From: Paracoccaceae bacterium
Lineage (GTDB): Bacteria > Pseudomonadota > Alphaproteobacteria > Rhodobacterales > Rhodobacteraceae
Length of the DNA stretch: 64,000 nucleotides
NCBI GenBank assembly: GCA_020637675.1
Contig: JACKKD010000001.1
Location: 124,001 to 188,000 of the forward strand
Reading direction: 5' to 3'
The translations under genes were made by a program, and so were the position numbers. Below are positions 35,159-43,464 of this stretch, piece after piece. The notes beneath the pieces are model-generated. The model worked only from the letters and a program-made list of their open reading frames with translations, was not told the DNA's origin and made no database searches. Within the stretch, counting starts at the first letter, position 1. The number at the start of each line of letters is the position of its first letter.

Positions 35159-36889
35159 ATGACGACCATCGACACAGGCGCGGTCCCGGCTCCCGCCGAC
35201 ACCGCGTCCTATCGTATCTGCCGCTTCTCGGGCCTCAGGATCGAGGCGAATGCGGAGCTTCTCATCAAGGTCAATGCCGTCGCCGCGGTCATCTTTCTGG
35301 CCGTTGGCGGCCTGATGGGGCTTCTCGTGGCCCTCACCCGCTGGCCGGCGGTCCAGCTTCTGCCCGCGGAGTGGTTCTATCTCGTCCTGACCGGGCACGG
35401 CGCGAACGTGCTTCTCTTCTGGATCATCTTCTTCGAGATTGCGGTGCTCTACTTCGCCAGCGCCGTGATCCTCGGTTCGCGTCTCGCGGCGCCGAAGGTG
35501 GCCTGGCTGGCCTTCATCCTCATGGTCGTCGGCGCGGTGATGGCGAACTACGCCGTGCTTCGCGGCGACTCGACGGTGATGTTCACCTCCTACCCGCCGA
35601 TGCAGGCCTCGCAGTGGTTCTACCTCTCGCTGATCATCTTCGCGGTCGGCGCGCTGATCGCCACGTTCATCTTCTTCGGCACGCTCGTCGTGGCCAAGAA
35701 CGAACAGACCTATGACGGATCGGTGCCCTTGGTGACCTTCGGGGCGATCACCGCGGGCATCATCGCGGTCTTCACCCTGGCCTCGGGCGCGATCATCCTG
35801 ATCCCGACCTGGTTCTGGTCGCTCGGCCTCATCACCAACATCGACACGCTGATGTACAAGGTCGTCTGGTGGGGCATGGGCCACTCCAGCCAGCAGATCA
35901 ACGTCTCGGCGCATGTCTCGATCTGGTATGCGATCGGCGCGATGGTCGTGGGCGCCAAGCCGCTGTCAGAAAAGGTCAGCCGCACCGCCTTCTTCATGTA
36001 CATCCTCTTCCTGCAGCTCGCCTCCGCGCACCACATCCTGGCCGAGCCCGGCATGTCGTCGAGCTGGAAGATCGTGAACACCTCCTACATGATGTACCTC
36101 GCGGTCATGGGCTCGATGATCCACGGGCTTACCGTGCCCGGTGCGATCGAGGCGGCGCAACGGCGCAACGGCTTCACCCGTGGCGCGTTCGAATGGCTGA
36201 CCAAGGCGCCCTGGGGCAACCCGGCCTTCGCCGGCATGTTCCTCAGCCTCGTGATGTTCGGCTTCATCGGCGGCATCTCGGGCGTGGTGCTCGGGACCGA
36301 GCAGCTGAACGTCCTGATGCACAACACGATCTATGTGCCGGGCCACTTCCACGGCACCGTGGTCGCCGGGACGACCCTGGCCTTCATGGCGATGACCTAT
36401 CTTGTCGTGCCGCTGATCTTCCAGCGCGACATCATCTGGCCGGGCCTCGCCAAGTGGCAGCCCTTCGTCTTCGGCATCGGCGCCGGCGGCATCTCGCTCT
36501 TCATGATGGGGGCGGGCACGCTCGGCGTCGCGCGGCGGCACTGGGACATCTCGCTGACCGATGCCGCCCATGCCTACGAGTTTCCCGCGGCCGCCTATCT
36601 GATGATGGGGCTGAACGGAATCTTCGCGATCATGGCGGCGACCGGGGGCGTGATGTTCATCCTGGTCGTGGTGGCCTCCATCCTGGCCGGGCCCCGGCTC
36701 GACGTCGCGGGCGCGAAGCTGCGCTTCCCGCTGCATGACCGCAGCCGCGAGTCGGTAACGGAATACGGCAGCCACGGCACGCTGAAACTGCCGGGCACCC
36801 TGATCCTGGTGGGCATCTTCTTTGCCTGCTTCGTGCTCTACTACTTCGTGAACTGGAAGTACCTCTCCGAACTCTGGCAATTCTACTGA
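35159..36889 (+). CDS. Heme-copper oxidoreductase subunit I, eNOR-like nitric oxide reductase
   Basis: 576 residues with about 12 to 14 hydrophobic helices. All histidine ligands are present: His80 (TGHGANV) and His398 for the low-spin heme, His396 (GHFHGT) for the high-spin heme, and His242, His291, His292 for the active-site metal. The helix VI motif is GHSSQQIN instead of GHPEVY, so the cross-linked Tyr of oxygen reductases is replaced by Gln246. That alteration, with a CuA subunit II, fits the eNOR class of NO reductases. NO context (NsrR, hemerythrins, FNR box) supports this. A divergent oxygen reductase is the alternative. Confidence 0.8.
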   Translation: MTTIDTGAVPAPADTASYRICRFSGLRIEANAELLIKVNAVAAVIFLAVGGLMGLLVALTRWPAVQLLPAEWFYLVLTGHGANVLLFWIIFFEIAVLYFASAVILGSRLAAPKVAWLAFILMVVGAVMANYAVLRGDSTVMFTSYPPMQASQWFYLSLIIFAVGALIATFIFFGTLVVAKNEQTYDGSVPLVTFGAITAGIIAVFTLASGAIILIPTWFWSLGLITNIDTLMYKVVWWGMGHSSQQINVSAHVSIWYAIGAMVVGAKPLSEKVSRTAFFMYILFLQLASAHHILAEPGMSSSWKIVNTSYMMYLAVMGSMIHGLTVPGAIEAAQRRNGFTRGAFEWLTKAPWGNPAFAGMFLSLVMFGFIGGISGVVLGTEQLNVLMHNTIYVPGHFHGTVVAGTTLAFMAMTYLVVPLIFQRDIIWPGLAKWQPFVFGIGAGGISLFMMGAGTLGVARRHWDISLTDAAHAYEFPAAAYLMMGLNGIFAIMAATGGVMFILVVVASILAGPRLDVAGAKLRFPLHDRSRESVTEYGSHGTLKLPGTLILVGIFFACFVLYYFVNWKYLSELWQFY

Positions 36890-36907
36890 TCGGAAGGGAG
36901 CCGACAC

Positions 36908-37792
36908 ATGCATGCCGCCCTCACCATGACCATCTCCATCCTGAAGCTCCGGATCGGCTCTTTCGTGGCGCTCGCCGCGCTGGTCGGCATCCTGTCCGCC
37001 GAGGGTGGCATGGGTTGGGGAGCGGCGGTGGCCTTCACTCTCGCCGTGCTCGGCGCCTCGGGCGCGGCGGGAGCCTTCAACCAGTATTTCGAGCGTGAAA
37101 CCGACCGGCTGATGGCCCGTACCCATACGCGGCCCTTCGCCTGCGGGACGCTGAAGGCGGGGCCGATCTGGCCCGTCACTTTCAGCGCCCTTCTCGCCGT
37201 CTCGCTGCTGCTCGCCTGGGCCACGGGGGGAACGCTCGCTGCCGTCCTGGTCTTTGCGGGGGCGGCCACCTACGGCCTTCTCTACACGCTCGTCCTGAAG
37301 ACGCGCACGGTTTGGAACGTGGTCATCGGCGGCGCGTCGGGCAGCTTCGCGCTTCTCGCCGGGGCGGTCGCCGCAGCACCGGAGTTCGGCCCCGTGCTGG
37401 GACCGGTACCGATCCTTCTCGCGGCGGTGCTCTTCCTGTGGACGCCGCCGCACTTCTGGGCGCTGGCCGCCGTGCGCGGCGAGGATTACCGGCGGGCGGG
37501 CATCCCGATGCTGCCGGTCACCCATCCACCCACGGTCTGGGCGCCGGCGATCTTCAGCCATGTGCTTTTCCTGGTGCTCCTTTCGCTTGGCCCGCTATTC
37601 TACGGCTTCGGACCGGTCTACGGCACCTTCGCCGTGGTCAGCGGCGCGGTGTTCCTGCGCGCATCCTGGCGGCTTCTCCGCGATCCGGTGCGCCAGAACG
37701 CCATGGCGACGTTCAAGGCATCGCTCCTGCACTTCGCCCTTCTGTCGCTGGGCGTCATCCTCGACCGGGGAGCGGCAGCGTGGGCCGGCTGA
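36908..37792 (+). CDS. ctaB: CtaB-like protoheme IX prenyltransferase
   Basis: 294 residues, UbiA-family membrane prenyltransferase. The prenyl-diphosphate/Mg motif is FNQYFERETDRLMARTHTRP (residues 58-77). Multiple membrane helices follow. It would convert heme b to a hydroxyalkylated heme o for the operon's own reductase. Its placement directly after subunit I suggests a dedicated heme-modifying step. AAGGGAG precedes the ATG. It overlaps the SCO-like gene by 13 bp. Confidence 0.88.
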   Translation: MHAALTMTISILKLRIGSFVALAALVGILSAEGGMGWGAAVAFTLAVLGASGAAGAFNQYFERETDRLMARTHTRPFACGTLKAGPIWPVTFSALLAVSLLLAWATGGTLAAVLVFAGAATYGLLYTLVLKTRTVWNVVIGGASGSFALLAGAVAAAPEFGPVLGPVPILLAAVLFLWTPPHFWALAAVRGEDYRRAGIPMLPVTHPPTVWAPAIFSHVLFLVLLSLGPLFYGFGPVYGTFAVVSGAVFLRASWRLLRDPVRQNAMATFKASLLHFALLSLGVILDRGAAAWAG

Positions 37793-38610
37793 CCGCCGCA
37801 TTCCTCTGGCTCGTCCTCGCGTCGCCCCTTGCGGCGGAAGCGGTGAAACTCGACGCCGAGGTCGCCTACGAGCAAAGCCAGGCTGCGATCGGCGGACTCA
37901 CGGGCGACCAAGTCCTGACCGACCATCGTGGCCAGCCGCTGCCGCTCGCCGACCTGCGCGGCCGACCGCTTGTCGTCTCGCTGGTCTTCACCAGCTGCGC
38001 GACGGTCTGCCCGATCACCACCGACCATTTGCGCGACCAGATCATGGCTGCGCGCCGCGCCGTGGGTGAGGACAGCTTCGCGGTGCTGACCTTCGGCTTT
38101 GACGCCAGCGGCGACACGCCCGCTCAACTGACCGGCTTCGCCGGCACGCATCGGCTGCTCGGCCTCGAGGACTGGTACGTCGCCAGCGCCGACGCGGCGA
38201 CCACGGAGAGCTTCCTGCGCGAACTCGGCTTTTCCTACGCGGCTTCCGCGCGCGGTTTCGATCACGTCACCCAGACGACGATCCTCGACGCGGAGGGCCG
38301 CGTCTACCGGCAGGTCTACGGCGAGACATTCCCGCTTCCCGTCCTTGTCCAGCCGCTTAAGGAACTCGTGCTCGGCACCGTCACGCGGTCGGTCGATCCT
38401 GGCGCGCTCTGGGACCGGATCAACTTTCTCTGCACGGTCTACAATCCGCTGACCGGGGCCTACCGCTTCGACTATGGCATCTTCTTCGGCATCTTCTTCG
38501 GAGGCGTGTCGCTGATCCTTACGGGCCTCGTGGTCCTCCGCCTCTGGCTGGAGCGGCGCCGGGCGATCCGCGGCGCGGCGATGCGCCCGATCCGGCGCGA
38601 GGTGTCATGA
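37780..38610 (+). CDS. SCO1/SenC-like copper chaperone with C-terminal membrane helix
   Basis: 276 residues from a GTG that follows GGGGAG by 7 bp. A signal peptide (LTAAFLWLVLASPLAAEA) leads into a thioredoxin-like fold with the copper motif TSCATVCPIT (CxxxC) and the third ligand His in RGFDHVTQT. Near the C-terminus a hydrophobic segment (IFFGIFFGGVSLILTGLVVL) anchors it. It should deliver copper to the CuA site of subunit II. The C-terminal anchor is unlike the usual N-terminal SCO anchor. Confidence 0.88.
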   Translation: MGRLTAAFLWLVLASPLAAEAVKLDAEVAYEQSQAAIGGLTGDQVLTDHRGQPLPLADLRGRPLVVSLVFTSCATVCPITTDHLRDQIMAARRAVGEDSFAVLTFGFDASGDTPAQLTGFAGTHRLLGLEDWYVASADAATTESFLRELGFSYAASARGFDHVTQTTILDAEGRVYRQVYGETFPLPVLVQPLKELVLGTVTRSVDPGALWDRINFLCTVYNPLTGAYRFDYGIFFGIFFGGVSLILTGLVVLRLWLERRRAIRGAAMRPIRREVS

Positions 38611-40193
38611 CCACTGGCCCGCGCGCACTGCTCCGGCGCGGTTTCGACCGGGCCGAGAGGCTTCTCGACCGCGCCTTCGGCCCGGACTGGAATCCCTTGG
38701 CGCAGCTTGGGCCGATAGGCTGGTTCCTGTTCTGGATCGTCGCCGTCACCGGCATCTATCTCTTCATCTTCTTCGATACCGGCGTGACCGATGCCTATGC
38801 CTCGGTCGCATGGCTCAGCAGGGATCACTGGTGGCACGCGGGCGTCGCGCGGAGCCTGCACCGCTATGCCTCGGACCTCATGGTGGTCGTGATGTTCACG
38901 CACCTGATCCGCGAATGGGCGATGGATCGCTATCGCGGCTCGCGCTGGTTTTCCTGGGTAACCGGCGTGCCGGTGATCTGGTTTGTCTATCTTTCGGGGA
39001 TCACCGGCTACTGGCTGGTCTGGGACAAGCTTGCCCAGTACATCGCCACGACGACGAGCGAACTCCTCGACACGCTGGGAATCTTCGCCGAGCCGATCGC
39101 GCGCAACTTCCTCGCGCCCGATCTTCTGGCGTCGCGCTTCTTCACGTTGATGGTGTTCCTGCACATCGCGATCCCGCTCCTCCTGCTGCTGCTGATGTGG
39201 GTGCACATCCAGCGCATCACCGAGGCGCGCACGAATCCGCCGCGCGGTCTTGCCGCCATCACCCTTGGCGCGCTTGTGGTGGGCGCGCTTCTGTCGCCGG
39301 CGCCGCTCGGCGCGGCCGCCGATCTCGCCACGGTTCCCGTGCGTGTCGACATGGACTGGTTCCTGCTGTCGCTCTATCCGGTGATCGAGAGCGTGCCGGC
39401 CGGCGCGATCTGGGCCGGGGTCGTCGGCTTCACCGTGCTGATGATCGGCTTGCCCTGGCTGCCGGCCCGGCGCGACGGCGCTGCGGCCGCGGTCTTTCTC
39501 GACCATTGCAACGGCTGTTCGCGCTGCGTCGAGGATTGCCCCTATGCGGCGATCACGCTGGTGCCGCGGTCCGACGGACTTCCCTTTACCCATGAGGTCG
39601 AAGTGAACCCGGCGCGCTGCGTCGCCTGCGGCATCTGCATGGGCGCCTGCCCGTCCTCGACCCCCTTCCGCCGCACGGGAAATCTAGTTACCGGGATCGA
39701 CCTGCCGGATCGCCCGCTGGCCGCGCTGCGCGCCGAGGTGATCCGGGCGGCGGACGGGACCTCGGGACCGGGCCGCGTGCTCACGCTGTCCTGCGCCTAC
39801 GGCGCCGCGGCGGGCGACGCGCCCGGTCGGGTCGTGTTGCCCTGCGTCGCAATGGCGCCACCTTCGCTCGTCGACTTCATCATCAGCCGCGGCCTGGCCG
39901 ACGGTGTTGCGGTGGCTGGCTGCGCCGAGCGCGACTGCCACAACCGCCTTGGTGTCGCCTGGACCCGTGCGCGTTTCGCGCGCGAACGCGACCCCTACCT
40001 CCGCGCGCGGGTGCCGCGCGAGCGGGTGCTGACCGTCTGGGCCGGCCCGACCGAGACGGCGCGCCTCGACGCGGAACTCGCGGGCTTCGCGGAGCGCCTG
40101 TCGTCGATGCCAGCCTACGAGAACCTGCGGCCGCTCGATCCGGACGAGGTGGCCGATGCCGAGGCGGCGGCCGCCGAAAGGGCCGCGGGATGA
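38607..40193 (+). CDS. Cytochrome b / bis-[4Fe-4S] ferredoxin / MvhD-like fusion protein
   Basis: 528 residues with three modules. Residues 1-285 form a cytochrome b6-like membrane domain whose His85/His99 and His186/His200 pairs have the 14-residue spacing of bis-heme b. Residues 301-348 carry two CxxCxxCxxxC clusters (Cys301-311 and Cys338-348). Residues about 375-500 resemble the MvhD/FlpD domain (LSCAYGAA, VLPCVA, VAGCAERDCHNRLG). It could link a cytoplasmic electron donor to the quinone pool or to the NO reductase. It overlaps both neighbours by 4 bp. The fusion is unusual and its partner is unknown. Confidence 0.85.
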   Translation: MTTGPRALLRRGFDRAERLLDRAFGPDWNPLAQLGPIGWFLFWIVAVTGIYLFIFFDTGVTDAYASVAWLSRDHWWHAGVARSLHRYASDLMVVVMFTHLIREWAMDRYRGSRWFSWVTGVPVIWFVYLSGITGYWLVWDKLAQYIATTTSELLDTLGIFAEPIARNFLAPDLLASRFFTLMVFLHIAIPLLLLLLMWVHIQRITEARTNPPRGLAAITLGALVVGALLSPAPLGAAADLATVPVRVDMDWFLLSLYPVIESVPAGAIWAGVVGFTVLMIGLPWLPARRDGAAAAVFLDHCNGCSRCVEDCPYAAITLVPRSDGLPFTHEVEVNPARCVACGICMGACPSSTPFRRTGNLVTGIDLPDRPLAALRAEVIRAADGTSGPGRVLTLSCAYGAAAGDAPGRVVLPCVAMAPPSLVDFIISRGLADGVAVAGCAERDCHNRLGVAWTRARFARERDPYLRARVPRERVLTVWAGPTETARLDAELAGFAERLSSMPAYENLRPLDPDEVADAEAAAAERAAG

Positions 40194-40723
40194 CGGGTCA
40201 GAACTTCCCCTGGCGCGACCGCGCGCCGCACCTCGCCCTCGGCGGCCTGCTTTCGCTCGCACTCGTGCTCGGCGTCGCGGCGCTCTCGGCCCGGCCGGCA
40301 TGGCGAAGCTTGCCGGAGGGTACCGGGCTCATCCGGCTCAGCCTGACCCATTCAGGCGTGCGGGCCTGCCGGGACCGCACCCCCGAAGAGCTTGCGAAGC
40401 TGCCGCGCAACATGCGCGACAAGCAGATATGCGATCGCCGCCGCGCACCGATCAGGGTCGAGATGGACATCAACGGCGAACCGGCCTACGCGGCGGATGT
40501 CAAGCCAAGCGGTCTTGTCGGCAGCGGTCCGTCGCGCATCTATGATCGGATCGAACTGCCGGCCGGGTCCTACCACGTCGATCTCCGGCTTGCCGACGAC
40601 CCGGCAGCCCAGGGTTTCGCCTACAAGGCAAGCTACGATATAGTGCTGAAGCCGGCGGAGAGCGTCGCCATCGATTTCGACGCCGGCTCCGGCGGCTTCT
40701 ACCTGCACGGACAGCAAAGGTGA
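40190..40723 (+). CDS. Membrane-anchored periplasmic protein of unknown function in the eNOR-like operon
   Basis: 177 residues. One N-terminal hydrophobic segment (LALGGLLSLALVLGVAAL) is followed by a mostly beta-rich periplasmic part with two cysteines (RACRDRT and QICDRR). The ATG overlaps the preceding stop (ATGA). No family recognised. Its tight coupling suggests an assembly or accessory role for the reductase complex. Confidence 0.7.
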   Translation: MTGQNFPWRDRAPHLALGGLLSLALVLGVAALSARPAWRSLPEGTGLIRLSLTHSGVRACRDRTPEELAKLPRNMRDKQICDRRRAPIRVEMDINGEPAYAADVKPSGLVGSGPSRIYDRIELPAGSYHVDLRLADDPAAQGFAYKASYDIVLKPAESVAIDFDAGSGGFYLHGQQR

Positions 40724-40726
40724 CCC

Positions 40727-41128
40727 ATGGCACCGATCGAATGGAAACCCCAGTACAGCGTTGGCGACCCGGCGGTTGATCACGAACACCGGGAACTGGT
40801 GGACCTTGTGAACACCGCCGCCGCTGCCATTCTCGACCGCCGGCCGACCGCCGATGTGGACCGGTGCCTCGGCGATCTGATGCGCGCGATCTCGGCGCAT
40901 TTCGCCCACGAGGAAAAGCAGATGCATCGGGCTGCCTACGACGAACTCGGTCCCCACAAGGCCGATCACGAGCGGCTGCTCGACTCGCTGCGCGACATCA
41001 TGGACGGGACACAGGATACGCCGACCGCGGCCGACAGATTGACCGCCGTGCTCGAGGCCTGGTTCACGGACCATTTTCGCACCCATGACGCGCGACTGCA
41101 TCGCCAGCTTGGACCGCACGAGCACTGA
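40727..41128 (+). CDS. Bacteriohemerythrin
   Basis: 133 residues with the classical bacteriohemerythrin start (IEWKPQYSVGDPAVDHEHRELVDLVN) and di-iron ligands in HFAHEEKQMHR, HKADHERLL and HFRTHDARL. It binds oxygen or NO at a non-heme di-iron site, possibly delivering NO to or scavenging oxygen near the membrane reductase. It is the last gene of the eNOR-like operon, 3 bp after the unknown gene. Confidence 0.88.
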   Translation: MAPIEWKPQYSVGDPAVDHEHRELVDLVNTAAAAILDRRPTADVDRCLGDLMRAISAHFAHEEKQMHRAAYDELGPHKADHERLLDSLRDIMDGTQDTPTAADRLTAVLEAWFTDHFRTHDARLHRQLGPHEH

Positions 41129-41448
41129 CCCCCGGACCGGGCGCAGCCGCCCCTTCGCAGGATGTCCGACGCGAAAGGTTCCGCTCGTCCATCGGGGCCA
41201 CGTCAAAGACCTCTCGGCCACGGCCGGCTGAAACCGTTCCGGACCAAGGCGCGGCGCCGGGAGAGCATCCATGCCGTTCGCCTCTGCGGATGTGGAGCTA
41301 TGCGCGGCACCGCCATTGGAAAGGCCGGTGAGAATTATTTCCAACTGCTTGGAGCGACCCGCCGATTGACGGGTGGCCACGGATTCCGAGGGCTTCGCGC
41401 CTGGGTTGACAGGATCGGAGCCGCGCAGACCGGCACCAACCGGTCAGA
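41129..41448. other. Intergenic region without a recognisable gene
   Basis: 320 bp between the bacteriohemerythrin gene and the 3' end of the XRE regulator gene. One plus-strand open frame (41162-41455) is low-complexity and basic with no family features. No hairpin or RNA gene recognised. Confidence 0.55.
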
Positions 41449-41997
41449 TCAATAGCTCGGCGGCGTTATCGCGCTGACGATCCTGGCCGGACCGTCGCCA
41501 ACGTTCCGGAAGCGGTGCGGCCGGTTGCTGTCGAAATAGTACCCGTGGCCTTCGGTCAGTATCCAGGTTTCTTCGCCAACGGTCAGCTCGATCCTGCCCT
41601 CCAGCACCAGCCCGGCCTCTTGCGCGTCGTGCGAGAAGATCGCACCGGTATCCGCGCCGGGCACATAATGTTCCAACAGAACCTGCATGTTCCGGCCGAA
41701 ATGGTTGAAGCCGACGACGCGATAGGAGATTTCGTTGGGATTTCCGATCTCGACCAGATCTTCCGGCCGATAGACCGGGCTGTGGTCATGGCTTGCGCGC
41801 AGGCCCGAGAAGAATTCCACCATCGTGGTCCCGAGCGCCTCCACCACGGCCCCCAGCGTGTCGACCGACGGGCTCATCCGGTCACGCTCGATCAGCGAGA
41901 TGGTGGAATGCGACACCCCCGCCCGCGCGGCGAGTTCGCGTGCGCTTAACTGGCGTCTGCGCCGCAATTCGCGGACATGTCGGCCGATGTTTGCCAT
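41449..41997 (-). CDS. XRE-family regulator with cupin domain (PuuR-like)
   Basis: 182 residues. An N-terminal helix-turn-helix (VRELRRRRQLSARELAARAG, then HSTISLIERDRMSPSVDTLG) is joined to a C-terminal cupin_2 domain (EAGLVLEGRIELTVGEE, then YFDSNRPHRFRNVGDG). This layout is typical of regulators of polyamine or amino acid catabolism. It is divergent from the HisD-like gene and transporter operon; TTGGTCA-N14-TGACCAA in the spacer is its likely operator. Confidence 0.9.
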   Translation of the reverse strand: MANIGRHVRELRRRRQLSARELAARAGVSHSTISLIERDRMSPSVDTLGAVVEALGTTMVEFFSGLRASHDHSPVYRPEDLVEIGNPNEISYRVVGFNHFGRNMQVLLEHYVPGADTGAIFSHDAQEAGLVLEGRIELTVGEETWILTEGHGYYFDSNRPHRFRNVGDGPARIVSAITPPSY

Positions 41998-42021
41998 GAC
42001 GGCTCCGGCAATCGGGATAAT

Positions 42022-42049
42022 TTGGTCAGTATATGCACCGCATGACCAA
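42022..42049. promoter_or_regulatory. Inverted repeat TTGGTCA-N14-TGACCAA in divergent promoter
   Basis: Perfect 7-bp arms at 42022-42028 and 42043-42049 in the 120-bp spacer between the XRE regulator and the HisD-like gene. This is the best candidate operator for the XRE-cupin protein and could control both directions. Confidence 0.55.
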
Positions 42050-42117
42050 GGGGCAATTGCGTCAGACGTGATCAGGCTGAAAACTCGCTCCGAACGTGAC
42101 CAGCGACTGAAAGAACG

Positions 42118-43401
42118 ATGACCGATCTGCCCATTGAACTGCAAAAGCGCATCACCAGCATCAAGGCGCCAGCGCGCGATGCGGGTTCCGACAATTCCGA
42201 CGTGGAAGCGACGGTCAAGGCCGTGCTCGCCGACGTGAAGGCGCGCGGTGATGCTGCCGTGCGTGACTATTCGGTGAAGTTCGACAAGGCCGCGATCGGA
42301 GAACTGGAAGTCACCATGGCGGAACGCGAGGCCGCGGTGGCCGCGCTCGACCCGCAGACGCGCGCCGACACCCAGTTCGCAATCGACAACGTGACGGCCT
42401 TCGCCCGGGCGCAGTTGGGCACGATCCAGCCGCTGGAGATCGAGACCCTGCCCGGCATCCACCTTGGCCATCGCGTCATCCCGATCGACCGGGTGGGCTG
42501 CTATGTGCCGGGCGGGCGCTATCCGCTGCTTTCGGCTCCTGTCATGACGATCGTTCCGGCCCGGGTCGCGGGCGTGAAGGAGGTGATTGCTTGCCTCCCG
42601 CCCAACGCGCATCAAGCCATGATCGCGGGTTGCCACATGTCCGGCGCCGACCGCATCTTCCGCGTCGGTGGGGCGCAGGCCATCGCCGCGATGGCCTACG
42701 GGACGGAGACGATCCCCAAGGCCGACAAGATCGTCGGCCCCGGAAACGCCTTCGTGAACGAGGCCAAACGGCAAGTGTTCGGCCCGGTGGGGATCGACCA
42801 GCTTGCCGGACCGTCGGAAATCTACATCCTCGCCGATGACAGCGCAAACGCCCGCATGATCGCGACAGACCTTCTGGCGCAGGCCGAACATGACGTCCGC
42901 ACCCGGGTCGGACTGATCACCACGGACCGCGGCCTGGCCGAGGCGGTGCTGGCCGAGATGGACCACCAGCTTGCGGGCCTGCCGACCGCGCCGGTGGCCG
43001 GAGTGGCCTGGCGCGACTACGGCGAGATCATCCTCGTGCCGGATGCGGAGACGATGATTGCTGTCTCGGACCAGATCGCCGCGGAGCATTTGCAGGTCCA
43101 CACAAGGGACGCGCTGGAGTTCTCGCACCGGCTGACGTCCTATGGGTCCCTTTTCATCGGAGAGAACGCCTCGGTCGTCTATTCGGACAAGTGCATCGGG
43201 ACGAACCACACGCTGCCCACGATGGCAGCGGGGCGCTACACCGGTGGACTGTGGGTCGGGGCCTATGTAAAGATCTGCACCCACCAGTGGATCGAGGACG
43301 GGGCGATCGATCAGGTCGCGCTGCCCGCGATCCGCCAGAGCGCGTCCGAAGGACTGGAGGGTCACCGCAGGGCGGCCGCCTTCCGCGTCGAAAGAAACTG
43401 A
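42118..43401 (+). CDS. Histidinol dehydrogenase family protein, possibly sulfopropanediol dehydrogenase (HpsN-like)
   Basis: 427 residues, HisD fold. Motifs include [60 protein letters not shown] and AAEHLQVHT, with Zn-binding and catalytic His and Glu residues. It oxidises a primary alcohol to a carboxylate through an aldehyde with two NAD. Because it heads a transport operon with its own regulator, away from other his genes, the substrate is probably not histidinol; HpsN-type 2,3-dihydroxypropane-1-sulfonate oxidation is a reasonable guess. The ABC transporter downstream would bring in the substrate. Confidence 0.78.
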   Translation: MTDLPIELQKRITSIKAPARDAGSDNSDVEATVKAVLADVKARGDAAVRDYSVKFDKAAIGELEVTMAEREAAVAALDPQTRADTQFAIDNVTAFARAQLGTIQPLEIETLPGIHLGHRVIPIDRVGCYVPGGRYPLLSAPVMTIVPARVAGVKEVIACLPPNAHQAMIAGCHMSGADRIFRVGGAQAIAAMAYGTETIPKADKIVGPGNAFVNEAKRQVFGPVGIDQLAGPSEIYILADDSANARMIATDLLAQAEHDVRTRVGLITTDRGLAEAVLAEMDHQLAGLPTAPVAGVAWRDYGEIILVPDAETMIAVSDQIAAEHLQVHTRDALEFSHRLTSYGSLFIGENASVVYSDKCIGTNHTLPTMAAGRYTGGLWVGAYVKICTHQWIEDGAIDQVALPAIRQSASEGLEGHRRAAAFRVERN

Positions 43402-43464
43402 CCACGCCCGACGCGCTTGCCCAAGGGCGAACGGCACATCCGAACCACAAGCAGGGAGATGAAC

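Noticed and set aside
35159..36889. Assignment as an ordinary aa3-type cytochrome c oxidase subunit I
   Set aside because: The active-site Tyr is replaced by Gln, the operon lacks subunit III, and the promoter and neighbours are NO-related.
41162..41455. Plus-strand 97-codon open frame after bacteriohemerythrin
   Set aside because: Basic, low-complexity translation, weak start, runs into the convergent XRE gene.
42118..43401. Assignment as biosynthetic hisD
   Set aside because: It heads a transporter operon with its own regulator and no other his genes nearby; a catabolic paralog is likelier.
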